Positions 23,324 through 34,119 of a stretch of 64,000 nucleotides of DNA are shown in pieces. The position numbers and the translations under genes are program-made. The stretch comes from Megaustenia siamemsis. Lineage: Eukaryota; Mollusca; Gastropoda; Stylommatophora; Ariophantidae. How positions within the stretch are numbered: the first letter of the stretch is position 1; every line of letters starts with the position of its first letter. The stretch lies in the NCBI GenBank assembly GCA_032433765.1, contig JAVIAB010000124.1, forward strand, positions 93,957,345-94,021,344. The letters are read 5' to 3'. Below the pieces are notes generated by a model. It worked only from the letters and a program-made list of their open reading frames with translations, searched no databases and was not told where the DNA came from.

Positions 23324-24292
23324 CTTGATAATTGCTGCATTTTTAGGTTGTTGGAAGTACACACACTTGACAATGACTCAATTAGGTTGTATGCTATACA
23401 CACACTCAACGATGGCTGCATTAACATGTTGGCTGTACACACACTTAAAGATGGTGCTATTAGGTTGTTGGCTGTACACACACTTAAAGATGGCGCTATT
23501 AGGTTTTTGGCTGTACGCACACTTAAGGATGATTCCATTCGGATGTTGGTTGTACACACACTTAACGATGCCTTCATTAGGATGTTGGTTGTACACATAC
23601 CTAACGATACCTTCATTAGGATGTTGGTTGTACACATACCTAACGATGGCTTCATTAGGATGTTGGTTGTACACACACCTAACGATGGCTTCATTAGGAT
23701 GTTGGTTGTACACACACCTAACGATGGCTTCATTAGGATGTTGGTTGTACACATACCTAACGATAGCTTCATTTGGATGTTGGTTGTACACATACCTAAC
23801 GATGGTTTCATTAGGATGTTGGTTGTACACCCACCTAACGATAGCTTCATTAGGATGTTGGTTGTACACATACCTAACGATGGTTTCATTAGGATGTTGG
23901 TTGTACACACACCTAACGATGGCTTCATTAGGATGTTGGTTGTACACATACCTAACGATGGTTTCATTAGGATGTTGGTTGTACAAACACCTAACGCCGG
24001 CTTCATTAGGATGTTGGTTGTACACACACCTAACGATAGCTTCATTAGGATGTTGGTTGTACACATACCTAACGATGCCTTCATTAGGATGTTGGTTTTA
24101 CACACACCTAACGATGGTTTCATTAGGATGTTGGTTGTACACATACCTAACGATGCCTTCATTAGGATGTTGGTTTTACACACACCTAACGTTGGCTTCA
24201 TTAGGATGTTGGTTGTACATACACCAAACAAAGGTTTCATTAGGTTGTTGGTTGTACACACACCTAACGTTGGCTTCATTAGGATGTTGGGT
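23324..24292 (+). repeat. 39-bp satellite D, about 25 copies
   Basis: The unit holds AACGATGGCTTCATTAGG and ATGTTGGTTGTACACACACC. The first copies (to about 23540) are the most diverged. In the middle, variants with ACATACC and ACACACC and GGCTTC/GGTTTC/GCCTTC alternate, suggesting a two- or three-unit higher-order period. Long frames are open on both strands (up to 353 codons) but with no signal, domain or start context. Confidence 0.95.
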
Positions 24293-24680
24293 CAAGGAGG
24301 GATCAAGTAATCATACTTCGACTACGCACTGGCCACACGAGAATGAAGGAGGCTACTATAGCCAACTATGACTGACGTGGTCTACTGTAATCAACTGTGA
24401 CTGTCATAGGCTACTTCCACTATTTCTATTGTGTTACTGCTTAACAAAAAATATTTTACACGAGAATTTATCAATGGTCACCATGTTGTTTTAATAAATA
24501 TCTGTTCTGTGAATAGTGAACGCAATAAATATGTACTGTCATTGCAAGAAAAGTTAAAATATGGAGTGATGAAGGCAGGGCAGGTTTAATTTTGGAAAGA
24601 TCCTAAAGTGATTATTCTAAATTAAACTTGTTGGTCCCCTGTTAACAAAAGAACTAATAACAAAAGGTTTCAATTATCAT
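24293..24680. other. Noncoding, nothing recognised
   Basis: Short flank between the satellite block and retroelement fragments. Confidence 0.35.
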
Positions 24681-24985
24681 CATCATCATCATTTAGTGCC
24701 GTCTCCGCATCGACGGTTGGCTACCATGGAGCGCCATTCCACTCTGTCTCTTAATAGCAAAAATATCTCATAAGCAAAAATCCAGTCGATAGAGAAAAGT
24801 AGAGATACAATATTTCAGACAGTATAAGAGAATGGTTTGGTGTGAAGTCAACATCAGAAATAAGAAGCAGTTTTAGAGTGAAAATATTTTGGACCACTTG
24901 CGAGATCATGATTACCTAAACCCCCCCCCCACCCACGCGCCCCCACCCCCACCCCCAGGTACAGGTATTTGATGATGACGACGGC
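24681..24985. mobile_element. Two joined retroelement tails (R1 minus, R2 plus) with poly-C
   Basis: Positions 24681-24755 are the R1 3' end in minus orientation (TCATCATCATC, CCGTCTCCGCATCGACGG, CTACCATGGAGCGCC). Positions about 24760-24985 resemble the R2 3' end on plus (a SIREWFG-like segment and a GATGATGACGACG tail). A C-rich run at 24919-24958 interrupts it. Confidence 0.65.
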
Positions 24986-24989
24986 GATT

Positions 24990-25525
24990 CACAGAAGAGT
25001 TTTCTTCGTTGTAGAGATAAATCGACTACAGATGCTCTATGCCTCCATGTTACGAGATTTACAGTTCTTCCATTACATCGTTCAATAAATAATACCGTCT
25101 TCTTGTGAATTAATATTACGTCAAAGAATGATAACAACCGGTCTAATTAATATAGATGTATTTACACCTTTATTTAATTGATTTGATCAATTGTTATCTT
25201 AATGATAAAATATTACTTTCACATTCCTGATGGCTCATTTCGACCAAGCATTAAATCTTGTCAGAACAAACTCACAACATTTCAGCTGCTATTCTCTAAC
25301 AAAATAAAAAAACAAAAGTCAGTTTAAGTTGATAGTTATTGCAACGTACATCCTCATTATTAACTCTGGGTAGCCGGCACTTGCCACATCCAGGGGGAAT
25401 TTAGTAGTACAGTATATCCATTTTGGATCCCCAGGGCCATTTTAGAACGAACACAAAAAAGTAAAGTTAATTAACGACATGATTAGTTGAGTGTCCATTC
25501 GTTGCTCTAAAAATTGTTCTTTCTT
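24990..25525. other. 3' flank of receptor unit 2
   Basis: Noncoding. A TTTATT (AATAAA on minus) near 25170 could be a polyadenylation signal but is about 350 bp from the stop; weak. Confidence 0.35.
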
Positions 25526-26131
25526 TTATTCTTGTATCTGTTTTCCAATATTGAAAAGTTTATGAAAAATTGTTCTGTATTTACTACTCATATTATAATA
25601 AAAGAAAATATTTAAAGATGAATTTAATGACTCTAAAACAACGCCAACTCCTCCGATAATTATTAGGAATGGTCTGTACTTTCCATAGACAGAAAAATCT
25701 GGTATCATCAAAACACCGATAAACAAAATCCGAACTGGAACAAAACATATGATGAAAAGTGTTGAAATCATAACAACCATTTTAGAGACCTTCTGGTTTC
25801 TACTAGAAATGTTATCTGCCTGTGACGCAGTTGTCGATGTTTCGCGCCATTTCTTTATGGGTTTTAACTTAATCACGAGTATAACTGTACATGTAATAAT
25901 AACCACAAAGGAACTAAATGGCAAGAAAATATTGATTATTGTAGACGATATCATTTCAACATTCTCTCTGTTTTCTAAGCGGACAAGGCCAAGAAGACTC
26001 TTGTTCCTTTCTGGGACCCATTTCATATCAAGAGTATCAACAAAATACACCGGAGTTATGCTAGACAGGAGAACAATGAAGAGGCAGATGATGATGGTAG
26101 CCATCCTTTTTGAGGTGATGATATTTTTTAC
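25526..26131 (-). CDS. Chemosensory-type GPCR unit 2, exon 3 (TM4-TM7, stop)
   Basis: Exon 3 encodes 201 residues ending KQIQE. TM4 (ATIIICLFIVLLSSITPVYF), an ECL2 with DMKWVPERNKSLLGLVR and no cysteine, TM5 (INIFLPFSSFVVIITC), a basic ICL3, TM6 (ISTLFIICFVPVRILF) and TM7 (ESLNSSLNIFFYY) are all intact. The acceptor ATCCTCAG precedes GTAAAAAATATC, phase 0. With exons at 28392-28606 and 32281-32482 it makes a 1023-nt coding sequence, 340 aa plus stop. The receptor is most like unit 1. It is likely functional at this exon; see exon 1 for a TM1 deletion. Confidence 0.92.
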   Translation of the reverse strand, partial: VKNIITSKRMATIIICLFIVLLSSITPVYFVDTLDMKWVPERNKSLLGLVRLENRENVEMISSTIINIFLPFSSFVVIITCTVILVIKLKPIKKWRETSTTASQADNISSRNQKVSKMVVMISTLFIICFVPVRILFIGVLMIPDFSVYGKYRPFLIIIGGVGVVLESLNSSLNIFFYYNMSSKYRTIFHKLFNIGKQIQE

Positions 26132-26254
26132 CTGAGGATAAATACAATGTATACATTTTAATAACACAGTTATGCAAGCATTCGATAATTTTAAACTTAA
26201 GCGTGAGTGATAATAGGGAGATGATTGTTTAATAAAAAAGAAAAAAAAAGTAGT

Positions 26255-26415
26255 AAAGGTTCCCTCTATACTTTGATGTACTTAGGTGTATGGAATATTG
26301 TGTTAGCAGACATACTTTTTTTCATAACCACGACACCTTTTTATTTAATGTGGTCAAAACCACACCAGGCCGTATTTCTACCTAAAAAAATATGGCACCC
26401 TTTTTAGAGATTGTG
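26255..26415 (-). mobile_element. SINE family A/B 3' module relic
   Basis: Landmarks shared with 13545-13815: AAAGGTTCCCTC, GGAATATTGTGTTAG, GGCACCCTTTTTAGAG. Diverged; the head is missing. It lies in intron 2 of unit 2, just beyond exon 3. Confidence 0.5.
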
Positions 26416-26569
26416 AACAACGAAGTCTTGTCAGTCCAAACAATATCCGACAATTTGATTGCTAAATAAATATCCGAGAGTGTCAAAGAGCAATCTGAAA
26501 ATACAAATAAAAAAAAAAGAATTGTTAATTATAAACTCATTTCTGTAGATTGCACGTTGTCAATATTGT

Positions 26570-27930
26570 TCATCATCATCGAATGCCGTCTCCGCAAAGA
26601 AGGTTGGCTACCATGGAGCGCCATTCTGCTCTATCTCTTGCTTTGATGGTGCAGGTTTGTCTATCTGTTGATGTTACTCGTCCATGTTAGTCTTAGTCTG
26701 CCTCTGCCTCTTTCACCTTGTATTTTCTGTTCCAATATTACTTTTAGTAGGCTGTTATGTCATTTAACATGTTCCAAAGTTTGTATTTGTCTTGTTCTAA
26801 TAGTGTTTAGTGGTTCTCTTTTAATTTTTAGTTGTTTTAAGACTTCATCGTTTGTTTTCTTTTCCTTCTATTCAATTCTACCTATTCTTCGATATATCCA
26901 CATTTCAAAGGCTCTTGTTTCTCTGTTCATTCTCTGTTCTGTTTTCATGTCTAATGTCCATGTTTCTGCATCATATAGGAATGTTGAGAAGACATAACAT
27001 TTTGCTATTCTTAGTTTTAGCCCTGGTGTTATTTGTATTGATGTTAGTATGTTCTTCATGACAATAAAATTACGTTTTGCAATTTCTATTCTTGTGTTTA
27101 TTTCAGTTGTACATTTTCCATCACTGGTTATAGTATGTCCAAGGTAGTTGTAGTTCTGAACTGCTCCAGGTATATTCCTTCAATTGTTTATATCCACTTG
27201 TGGGTTTTGATTATTTTCTTTGTTTATGATCATAGTTTTAGTCTGTTTGATATTCATATCTAGGCCATATTTTTTGCTTGTCATGTTTGTTTCATTAAGT
27301 AATTGTTGTAGATCTTTAGGATTTTCTGCAAGTAGTACAGTATCGTCAGCATATCTTAGGTTATTGATTATCTTTCCATTAATATTGTAGACCTGGCAAT
27401 TCTGTGATGTTTTTAAAGATTTGCTCAGTGTATAGATTGAGCAAGCTTGGTGATAGGATGTATCCCTGTCTTACTCCTCTTTTCATATCAATGGGTGTAG
27501 AATTCTCTTTGCTATATTTTATTATTGCTGTTTGCTCCCAGTATAGATTACATATTAGTCGTATGTCCATGCCATCTAGATGTACCTCTTTTAGGCATTC
27601 TATAAGTTGTTTGTGGTGTACTCTATCAAAAGCTTTGGTGTAGTCTATGAAACAGGCATATATTGGTTTGTTTACTTCTGTGTACTTTTCAATTAATGTT
27701 CTCATGCAGAATATGGCTTTTATTGTCCCGCTATTTTTCCTAAATCAAAACTGCTGCTCATCTAATTCAGTATTGATTTTATTCTGAATCCTTCCTTGTA
27801 TAACTTTTAGCAAGATTTTTGTAACATGGCTCATTAGGCTTATTGTTCTAAAGTCACTGCATTCTTTTTAGGCAATGCAATGAAAGTTGATGTTTTTAGT
27901 TCATTTGGTATGTATCCTGTGTTACATATG
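26570..27930 (-). mobile_element. R1 (RTE-like) retrotransposon, RT and C-terminal part
   Basis: The minus strand encodes FIDYTKAFDRVHHKQL (RT motif A), MKRGVRQGYILSPSL (motif B), then in broken frames the YADD region, CKKYGLDMNIK-like text, LRIAKCYVFSTFLYDAETWT and IYRRIGRIE. The 3' end carries the R1 signature GTCTCCGCAAAGAAGG. The copy fills most of intron 2 of unit 2 on the sense strand. It has several stops and frameshifts and no endonuclease domain. Confidence 0.88.
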
Positions 27931-28069
27931 TCGTTGCCTATAATAAAAGATACATATAATAGGTTAAAGATAATAAGAGATAAGGATGTAACAAAAGACA
28001 AATTACATAATATCAGAGATCACGAAATAATTAATGACTTTAAACAAACAAGCACTCAAAGCTAACCAC

Positions 28070-28088
28070 CGGGGGGGGGGGGGGGGAG
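28070..28088. repeat. Poly-G run
   Basis: About 17 consecutive G at the left edge of SINE C. Confidence 0.9.
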
Positions 28089-28099
28089 ACAAGTCTTGA

Positions 28100-28385
28100 T
28101 GCAAAACTCCGGTCTCGGGACACATCAAGGCTGCACTTGTTCAGATTTTTTTTTCGTCATTGCGGTATCCACCCCTGGACTTAGCAGCGAGACCCGTCTT
28201 GAAACGTCAATTACTCATCGATGGAAAAAGTATAAGTATCTCCGAGGAAGGAGTTATCTGCCTTTGCGACGAGGGACTCATGTGCACATGACTGCCAGGA
28301 AAAAACGGATTAACGCGCAAAATTCAGTTCCTAGTCTCTAGGACTTTGCTAGAAGTGAAAGCCGACGAAAGCTGGAAAAAAAACA
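28100..28385 (+). mobile_element. SINE family C, abutting a splice donor
   Basis: Body landmarks match 39465-39708: CACCCCTGGxCTxAGCAGCGAG, GAAACGTCAATTACTCATxG, TTCAGTTCCTAGTCTCTAGG and GAAAGCTGG, ending in an A run. The head is degenerate. Only about 6-10 bases separate its end from the donor of unit 2 exon 2 at 28391, so it occupies the very start of intron 2, antisense to the gene. Confidence 0.8.
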
Positions 28386-28391
28386 ACTAAC

Positions 28392-28606
28392 CTGTAATGG
28401 CGCTGTTATACACAAACATCTCTCTACGGTGATAACAGCTGTGATCCAGCTGGACACGTTACAGAACGTGGTATGGGGCATCCCAGTCGTCAGATGCTGA
28501 AACTCCATTGAGATGAACGGCAGATCCAAGGCCATAAACGATGGATTCAAGCAGATGTTGGTCCACACCAAGGTTGTGAGACAGCCAAGGTCAGCCACTG
28601 CTAAAC
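28392..28606 (-). CDS. Chemosensory-type GPCR unit 2, exon 2 (TM2-TM3)
   Basis: 215 nt, with the same borders as unit 1: acceptor AACATTAG before GTTTAGC (second and third base of the split Gly), donor TTACAG/GTTAGT. It encodes LAVADLGCLTTLVWTNICLN, an ECL1 with GMPHTTFCNVSSW, and TM3 ending VITVERCLCITAPLQ. ERC replaces DRY. No stop or frameshift. The start of the following intron is taken over by a SINE, which leaves the GTTAGT donor itself intact. Confidence 0.92.
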
Positions 28607-28649
28607 CTAATGTTCGAAACAACAACTTTGTTTTATTAACTAATCAAAA

Positions 28650-29090
28650 GCATTTGTTACTCCAATGTTAAGTCACTCTTATTATATGGCTGTGAAACAT
28701 GGAGAACAACAAAAATAACAATCACGAAGATACAGATCTTCATTAATGGATCCTTACGCACAATAAAAGGATGGCAATAGCAGGATAAAATCATGAACAT
28801 AGAATTAATTTAAAATACCTATGGATAAAGAGACACAGCGACGACGATAGGGCTGATCGGACAAACGCTGCAAAAGCCAACTGAGATTATTTCACAACAC
28901 ACTTTTTTTTTTAATCCCCAAGGAAAAAGACAAAGAAGACCAAAATAATCTTGATGAAGAAAGTTGAAAGCAGAGATAAAGATAACAGGTAAGACATTGA
29001 ATGATCTTAAAAGAATGGCAAGAAACAGAACGACTTGGAAAGTGTTTGTTGAAGACCTATGCTCCTAGCGAGTTGAAAGGTAGAAGATAT
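28650..29090 (+). mobile_element. R5 non-LTR relic in intron 1 of unit 2
   Basis: It reads, in broken frames, LLYGCETWRTTK, ISQHTFFFNPQGKRQR and TLNDLKRMARNRTTWKVF, ending VEDLCS. This extends the R5 lineage upstream to the GCETW motif found in R1-R3 as well. Confidence 0.75.
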
Positions 29091-30034
29091 GATAGCAATA
29101 TGTTCTTTTTAAAAATATCAAAAACCTTGACAGTGCGACGAATCTTGAGTTGAAAATAGAATTTCTTAATCAAATTGTAAGGGCCTCAAGTAAAAGAAAA
29201 AACAAACCTTGTTAGATACTCGAAGCTCCTCTATTTCAGAGTGCGTCAGTTAAGTGGGCGTTAATACGCTGTATCGTTAGTTTACGAGAAAGCAGAGACA
29301 CCTACTGTACCAGTTACTTCTAAATGTTGAAGCTTTAACTGCTGAGATAAAATAATCAGAGTTAGAGAGGGTCTGTACAATAGTTGATTGTGCTATTGAT
29401 GGGTACAACACATTTGCCAACGTTGACTATTAACAACAGAAGTCTTGATTAATGCTTTTTACAGATCTCGTAGCACGTCTTTTACATACTTTTATTAATC
29501 ATTAATTAGTCAAATATTCAAATATCATGACTACAGCAAGTGCTATTAAATTGTTGATTCTGGTGGTCTGTTTTAATGAGTTCTGTTTACTACTCATTCT
29601 TCATGTATACATCTTTCTCTCTACTCTCTAAGTGTGGCTTTTTCTAAGGTGACAATGATGCTATGAACTGAGGCTGCCTGTAAACATAACATGCTGATCG
29701 CATGGTATATTTTTTCTCGTCGGGGAGTCAGCTTCAGTTTCAGTCAGTGGCGTTCATCTCTTCTGACCTGGTTGTCTTTAACGTCAGTAGACATATTACC
29801 GGATATGTTCTACATACTTTGATTAGATGAATTATATTTCAATAACTTTAATTGTGTCAAATTGTCACCACAGGACTCTAACTATCTATACTTCGTCATC
29901 TCCTATTCATCCCTATGTAATTTTTACTCAGAGTCTACAGTCCCCAAGAATTACTCTGCAGTCTGACGTCATCTGCCTTAATATAGGCGTCCACGTCTCA
30001 GTGTTCCTCCTCCAGGGTCTCTTAGTAATTTACA
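29091..30034. other. Intron 1 of unit 2, nothing recognised
   Basis: AT-rich noncoding with no clear repeat. Confidence 0.4.
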
Positions 30035-30175
30035 CCCCATTATGGACATTAACACTAGCAGTGATCTCTGCAATATGTGCCACTTTGGCACGCAAGGTTT
30101 CTGTTTTTGAGATTGTAGTTCTGCCCTATGTGCCGTCTACGGCTCGAAAGGACAATAGATAGATAGATAGATATG
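30035..30175 (+). mobile_element. R3 retroelement 3' tail
   Basis: CTATGTGCCGTCTACGGCTCG and AAAGGACAATAGATAGATAG match the end of the R3 copy at 31160-31835. The element uses an ATAG-type tail. Confidence 0.65.
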
Positions 30176-30404
30176 AAGGACTGACAATAACATTGGTAGT
30201 GTCTAACGTGTTGTTTGTGTGGTGTACGTGTCCATTTCACCTGCTTAAAACTGAAAATAAATTAAATATGAGAATGTTGACATGAACAAACAATTTTAGT
30301 GTCACTAATGTAGCCGAACAAATAGATTATTAAACTACATTTGTACACGGTTTATGGAGACAACAATACAAGCCTAAAACAATGTGATAATACAGGACAA
30401 ATAC

Positions 30405-30680
30405 TGATGGACATCGAGTTGCGGCAACAACGATGGTGCTGAGTTGGACCTACAGTGCAGAAACCAACTGAAAGTATTACGTGACAGAGTCTGGAATTCT
30501 TAGGTAAGGAAACAAAGGAAAGTTCAAAATATATTTGATGAAAAATATAAATAATGTTGATGCAGATGGGGGAAAGCATGAAATGATATATTACAATAGC
30601 ACCAAACAGAACTTGTTGTGTTGTTTAAGTTGCAGTTAGAAGACATATGTTTACAGCTGCTTAATTAGGTCACCAGGGAT
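30405..30680 (+). mobile_element. R5 non-LTR relic, degenerate
   Basis: Landmarks: ACTGAGTTGGACC-like end, CAGAAACCAACTGAAAGTATT and TGATGCAGATGGGGGAAAG. No open frame remains. Confidence 0.5.
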
Positions 30681-31159
30681 TGAAACATTGGTCAGTTCGT
30701 GTCAAGTTTCATGACATTTAATTTATTGATAGGCTGTATACTGCTACAGCTGTGAAGGAACTGCATGAGAGCAAGCTCTCGATGGACTTTATCAATTAGA
30801 CATCGACATGACAATCAGTAAGATTTGTGTTTCCTCTCTGGAGAATCGAGCTAGATTATGTAGATAACGAGATACTGAAACTATGTCCACGTTTTTGTGA
30901 TCTGCTGAAGTACACTGAGAACATATGGGTTTCCACTTGATCTTGTGACCTCACATATTTAAATAAAAAAAAAACACACAGTACTTTTGGGAAATTGTTC
31001 ATGAATACAATTAGTCGTGAATGAATACATGAATATCGTTTCCGGTTGTTTCCAAAATGGAGGAATTATTTTTCTCCGGCTTGGTATAGAACCGTTGATC
31101 AGAGGTTTAACAAGCCGCTATCGTAAAAACGATGTTGTTAATGAAACGTAGACCTGATA
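30681..31159. other. Intron 1 of unit 2, nothing recognised
   Basis: No ORF or known repeat seen. Confidence 0.35.
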
Positions 31160-31835
31160 CAGAATGTGTAAATTAGCAGTAGATAGTAGTGATAGTTTTT
31201 TCGGCTAGCAAAGAAATTAGAATCAGACTGGCTAAAGCAGCAATGTCTTTCAGAAGCCTTGAAAAGTTGTGGAAATCAAAACTCATTAGCACAAACACAA
31301 AACTTAGGCTATTCAAATCAAATGTACTATCAACCCTTACGTATGCGTGTGAAAGCTGGAAAACAACAAGAGATATAGAAACAAAGTTGAACGCATTCGA
31401 AAATAAATGTCTAAGGAAAATACTTGGTATAGAATGGAACGAATTCAAAACAAACGAGGAAATTAGAGAAATCGCCAATCAACCACTAATATCTTCAGTA
31501 ATAAAGAAAAGACGATGGTCATACGTTGGACATGTGATGAGAAGAGATAATAATCGAATAGCAAAGCAAGCCCTCATATGGGAAACAACAGGTAAAAGAA
31601 AAAGAGGAAGACCCAGGGAGACACTGAGAAGAACATTGATGAGAGAGGCAAGAGCAGCAGGAATCGGCTCCCTCAATGAGATAGAACTGCTTGCACAGAA
31701 CAGAGACAGATGGCGAGATTTGATAAAATATCTTTAAAAGAAAACTGCTAGAACAAAAATTCATATAGGAGAAGGTGTATCTTGGTCTACGCCCTATGGG
31801 CCGGTTACGGCTCGAAAGGTCAATAGATAGATAGA
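31160..31835 (+). mobile_element. R3 non-LTR retrotransposon, 3' end with 182-codon open frame
   Basis: The frame at 31189-31737 encodes RLAKAAMSFRSLEKLWKS, LTYACESWKTTRD, LRKILGIEWNEFKTNEEI, RRWSYVGHVMRR and KRKRGRPRETLRRTLMREAR, ending before RDRWRDLIKYL and TAA. This is the region between RT and the end of the ORF. The element then runs CCCTATGGGCCGGTTACGG to a (ATAG)n tail at about 31825. It is 5'-truncated, lacks RT catalytic residues, and is the best preserved R3 copy. It lies in intron 1 of unit 2 on the opposite strand. Confidence 0.88.
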
Positions 31836-31874
31836 TACAATTAGTGAAATAGTACATTGACATAATAAACAAGA

Positions 31875-32130
31875 GGGAGCCGAGATAGCTCAGTGGTTAA
31901 TGAAATGGACTACAAAGGACAAAAGGTAGGGTCCGATCCTGATCGATGACTTCCGGGTTCACAAGGCCTTAAAATGGTTACCGCATTTTTTTCTGTGAAA
32001 GTAAAACGGCACGGGCGTAATACCAACCACATTACGCCAAAAATCATGTGCCGAAGGTCTACAAAAATTATTATCACTAACACCACATTCCCTATACGTC
32101 ACTTGGCGTGACGGGGCGCTTTCTTTCTAA
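31875..32130 (+). mobile_element. SINE family A, near full length
   Basis: Head GGAGCCGAGATAGCTCAG, body to CACTTGGCGTGACGGGGCGC. It lies about 150 bp from exon 1 of unit 2, just as a SINE A lies in intron 1 of unit 1. The two may be independent insertions, as their sequences differ. Confidence 0.9.
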
Positions 32131-32280
32131 TACAAAAGAATACAAGTAATGTAATTATGTCAAAAGAAATTTAACATTATACAATTAAATGTATGTATCT
32201 TAAATAAAAATAGATTTCAATATTAATTTGTTGATTTAAACATATGTGTTATTGTAGAAAATAATGTTACTATAATGTAC

Positions 32281-32482
32281 CTAATAAACTAACGTTGACT
32301 GGATCATTGAATCCTTGCCTCACAAAGCAGATGATGTTGGCTCCAGTGCCAATGACATCTATTGCCTGACACACAAATGAGAAAATGATCCAGTGGGAGA
32401 TCATGACAATGTTGTTAATATACTGGAGATCACTTATCTGGTTCTCGGTGGTCGACTCCGAAGTGATTGTTGCTGTTGCCAT
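32281..32482 (-). CDS. Chemosensory-type GPCR unit 2, exon 1 (start, TM1)
   Basis: The first in-frame ATG is at 32482-32480 (MATATITSESTTENQ); the open frame extends upstream to 32524 but that codon is GTG, so I place the start at 32482. The N-terminus is about 30 residues. TM1 reads VMISHWIIFSFVCQAIDVIG then TGANIICFVRQGFNDP. Relative to units 1, 3 and 4 (GANIINIICF) three residues are missing, a 9-nt in-frame loss. The donor TTATTAG/GTACAT has phase 1. Otherwise intact. Confidence 0.85.
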
Positions 32483-32529
32483 GTTAGATGCATCTGATAA
32501 CGTATTGTTAATTATTACTTCCACATTGA

Positions 32530-33355
32530 TCTATTTTCTCAAATATTTAAAATGTAATTAATGATTATAATGTCATGGTATTGTGGCACCACTTTCTGTC
32601 TGATTTTACTTATGTGTGGGCATCTTCTCTGCCAAATTTATGTATCTAAATCATCATATCATTGACTGTCAACTGTTATTCATGCAGTAACGTCACATAT
32701 TCTATATTTTAAAAACTGATAGAATAAACAAACAGATGTAATTAAAAGCAGGTATCATTGAAGTCGAACATTTGTGAATGGAAGTATCTGTCTTCAGATC
32801 CCATGCCTGATGTGAAAATAAAAAAAAAATTAAAAAACTACAATTACTGATGTAAGAGTCAGATTAAAGAAATATTTCAGTAACTCAACAAAAACAACCC
32901 CGACAGATTACATATGAGCTCTTTTTGTTTAGTTTGACTATACGCATTAAAGACATTAATAGGTAAATAATAACATAATTTCAAACGTCACTGTTCTTAA
33001 GAAGGTTAGTCAGAATGGACAGACTGACAAACACAACTGAATTAAGAGCAATGGTGGTTAGTACTGTAGTGGTTATGGTGACAAGTTCTTCTTGAAACAT
33101 GTTTTGAGAACAGAACAAATTATATCACAAGTTTATTATTTTTCTTAGATATGCTCTATATAACATATTAGTTGTGTATACGGACAATGTTCAATTGATC
33201 TCTAACATCATGTCTGTTTATAAAGAAGTTTCCCAGAGTAGAGTTTCTATACTATAGCACATGAGGAAGTTCTTATATGGAACAGGCACTTATATAAATA
33301 TACAATTATTTATTACTTTTTTGGTACATTACCAAACTTCGTTTTGCATTGATAT
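32530..33355. other. 5' flank of unit 2, nothing recognised
   Basis: Noncoding AT-rich; a promoter must lie here if unit 2 is expressed, but no reliable core element was identified. Confidence 0.35.
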
Positions 33356-33525
33356 AGTCATCATCATCATCATTGTGTGCCTTCTCCGCAACGAAGGTTG
33401 GCTACCATGGATCGCCATTCTACTCTGTTTCTTGCTTTGATGGTGCAGGCTGTCATAGAGTGACTTGTCCATCTTTTGATGTTACTCGTCCATGTTAGTC
33501 TTGGTCTGCCTCTGCCTCTTTTACT
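33356..33525 (-). mobile_element. R1 retroelement 3' end fragment
   Basis: TCATCATCATCATTGTGTGCC, CTTCTCCGCAACGAAGG and CTACCATGGATCGCC mark the R1 3' end. Only about 170 bp survive. Confidence 0.75.
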
Positions 33526-33599
33526 GTCACAAAATCAAAGCACAAAAATGACGATTTCCATTTCTAGTGTTCACCCGATGACTGCTAAACGGATGTATA

Positions 33600-34110
33600 G
33601 TCCTCTACGTCATACATCCTTCAAAGGACGTTAAGTGAGCAAAGAATGCGTTGTGTTGTGTTTTGCAGTAGCACTGTAATATTTCGCCTTTCTTCCAACA
33701 CATCCAACTTCGCCTTTCAATTTGCCTTTCAGCTTTGAGGACGGATTTCATTTGCAGCCTTTTGTTCTGATGTTTGCCCCCTGCTGCTGTTATGTTTCCT
33801 AGTGTTTCTAATATTCTGTCAACCCATATTTTTCGTGGTTGACCTTTGGATCTGGTGTTCTCGCAATGTTGATTGAAAGCTCGTTGTGTTCCGTTTAGAT
33901 CACTAGCCTTGTCACGTGGCCCAACAATTGTATCTGTTGTTTCTTTATATATTCTATGACGGGGATTATTCAAAGGTTTATTCTCAGTTCATCATTTCTG
34001 ATCTTATCTCTTAAGTTGTTTCCTGTCATTTCCCTAACACATTTTTATCTCGGCAGTACTTATTTTTCTTATCGTTCTGGCGTCAAGGCTTCAGGGCTTG
34101 CATCGATTGC
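33600..34110 (-). mobile_element. R4 non-LTR relic, C-terminal part
   Basis: The minus strand encodes YKETTDTIVGPRDKASDLNG, RAFNQHCENTRSKGQPRKIW and VDRILETLGNIT, matching R4. Frameshifted relative to 15470-16200. Confidence 0.8.
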
Positions 34111-34119
34111 ATAACTGGA

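Noticed and set aside
21867..24371. Long repetitive ORFs (up to 353 codons) on both strands as possible secreted or structural repeat proteins
   Set aside because: The period is a multiple of three and has no stops, so several frames are open on both strands at once. Some units are 38 bp and break the frame, there is no signal peptide or start context, and no codon-position bias was visible by eye.
31189..31737. 182-codon ORF as a host gene
   Set aside because: It has the GHVMRR and GRPRETLRR motifs of retroelement C-termini, relatives at 6905 and 49985, and a microsatellite tail.
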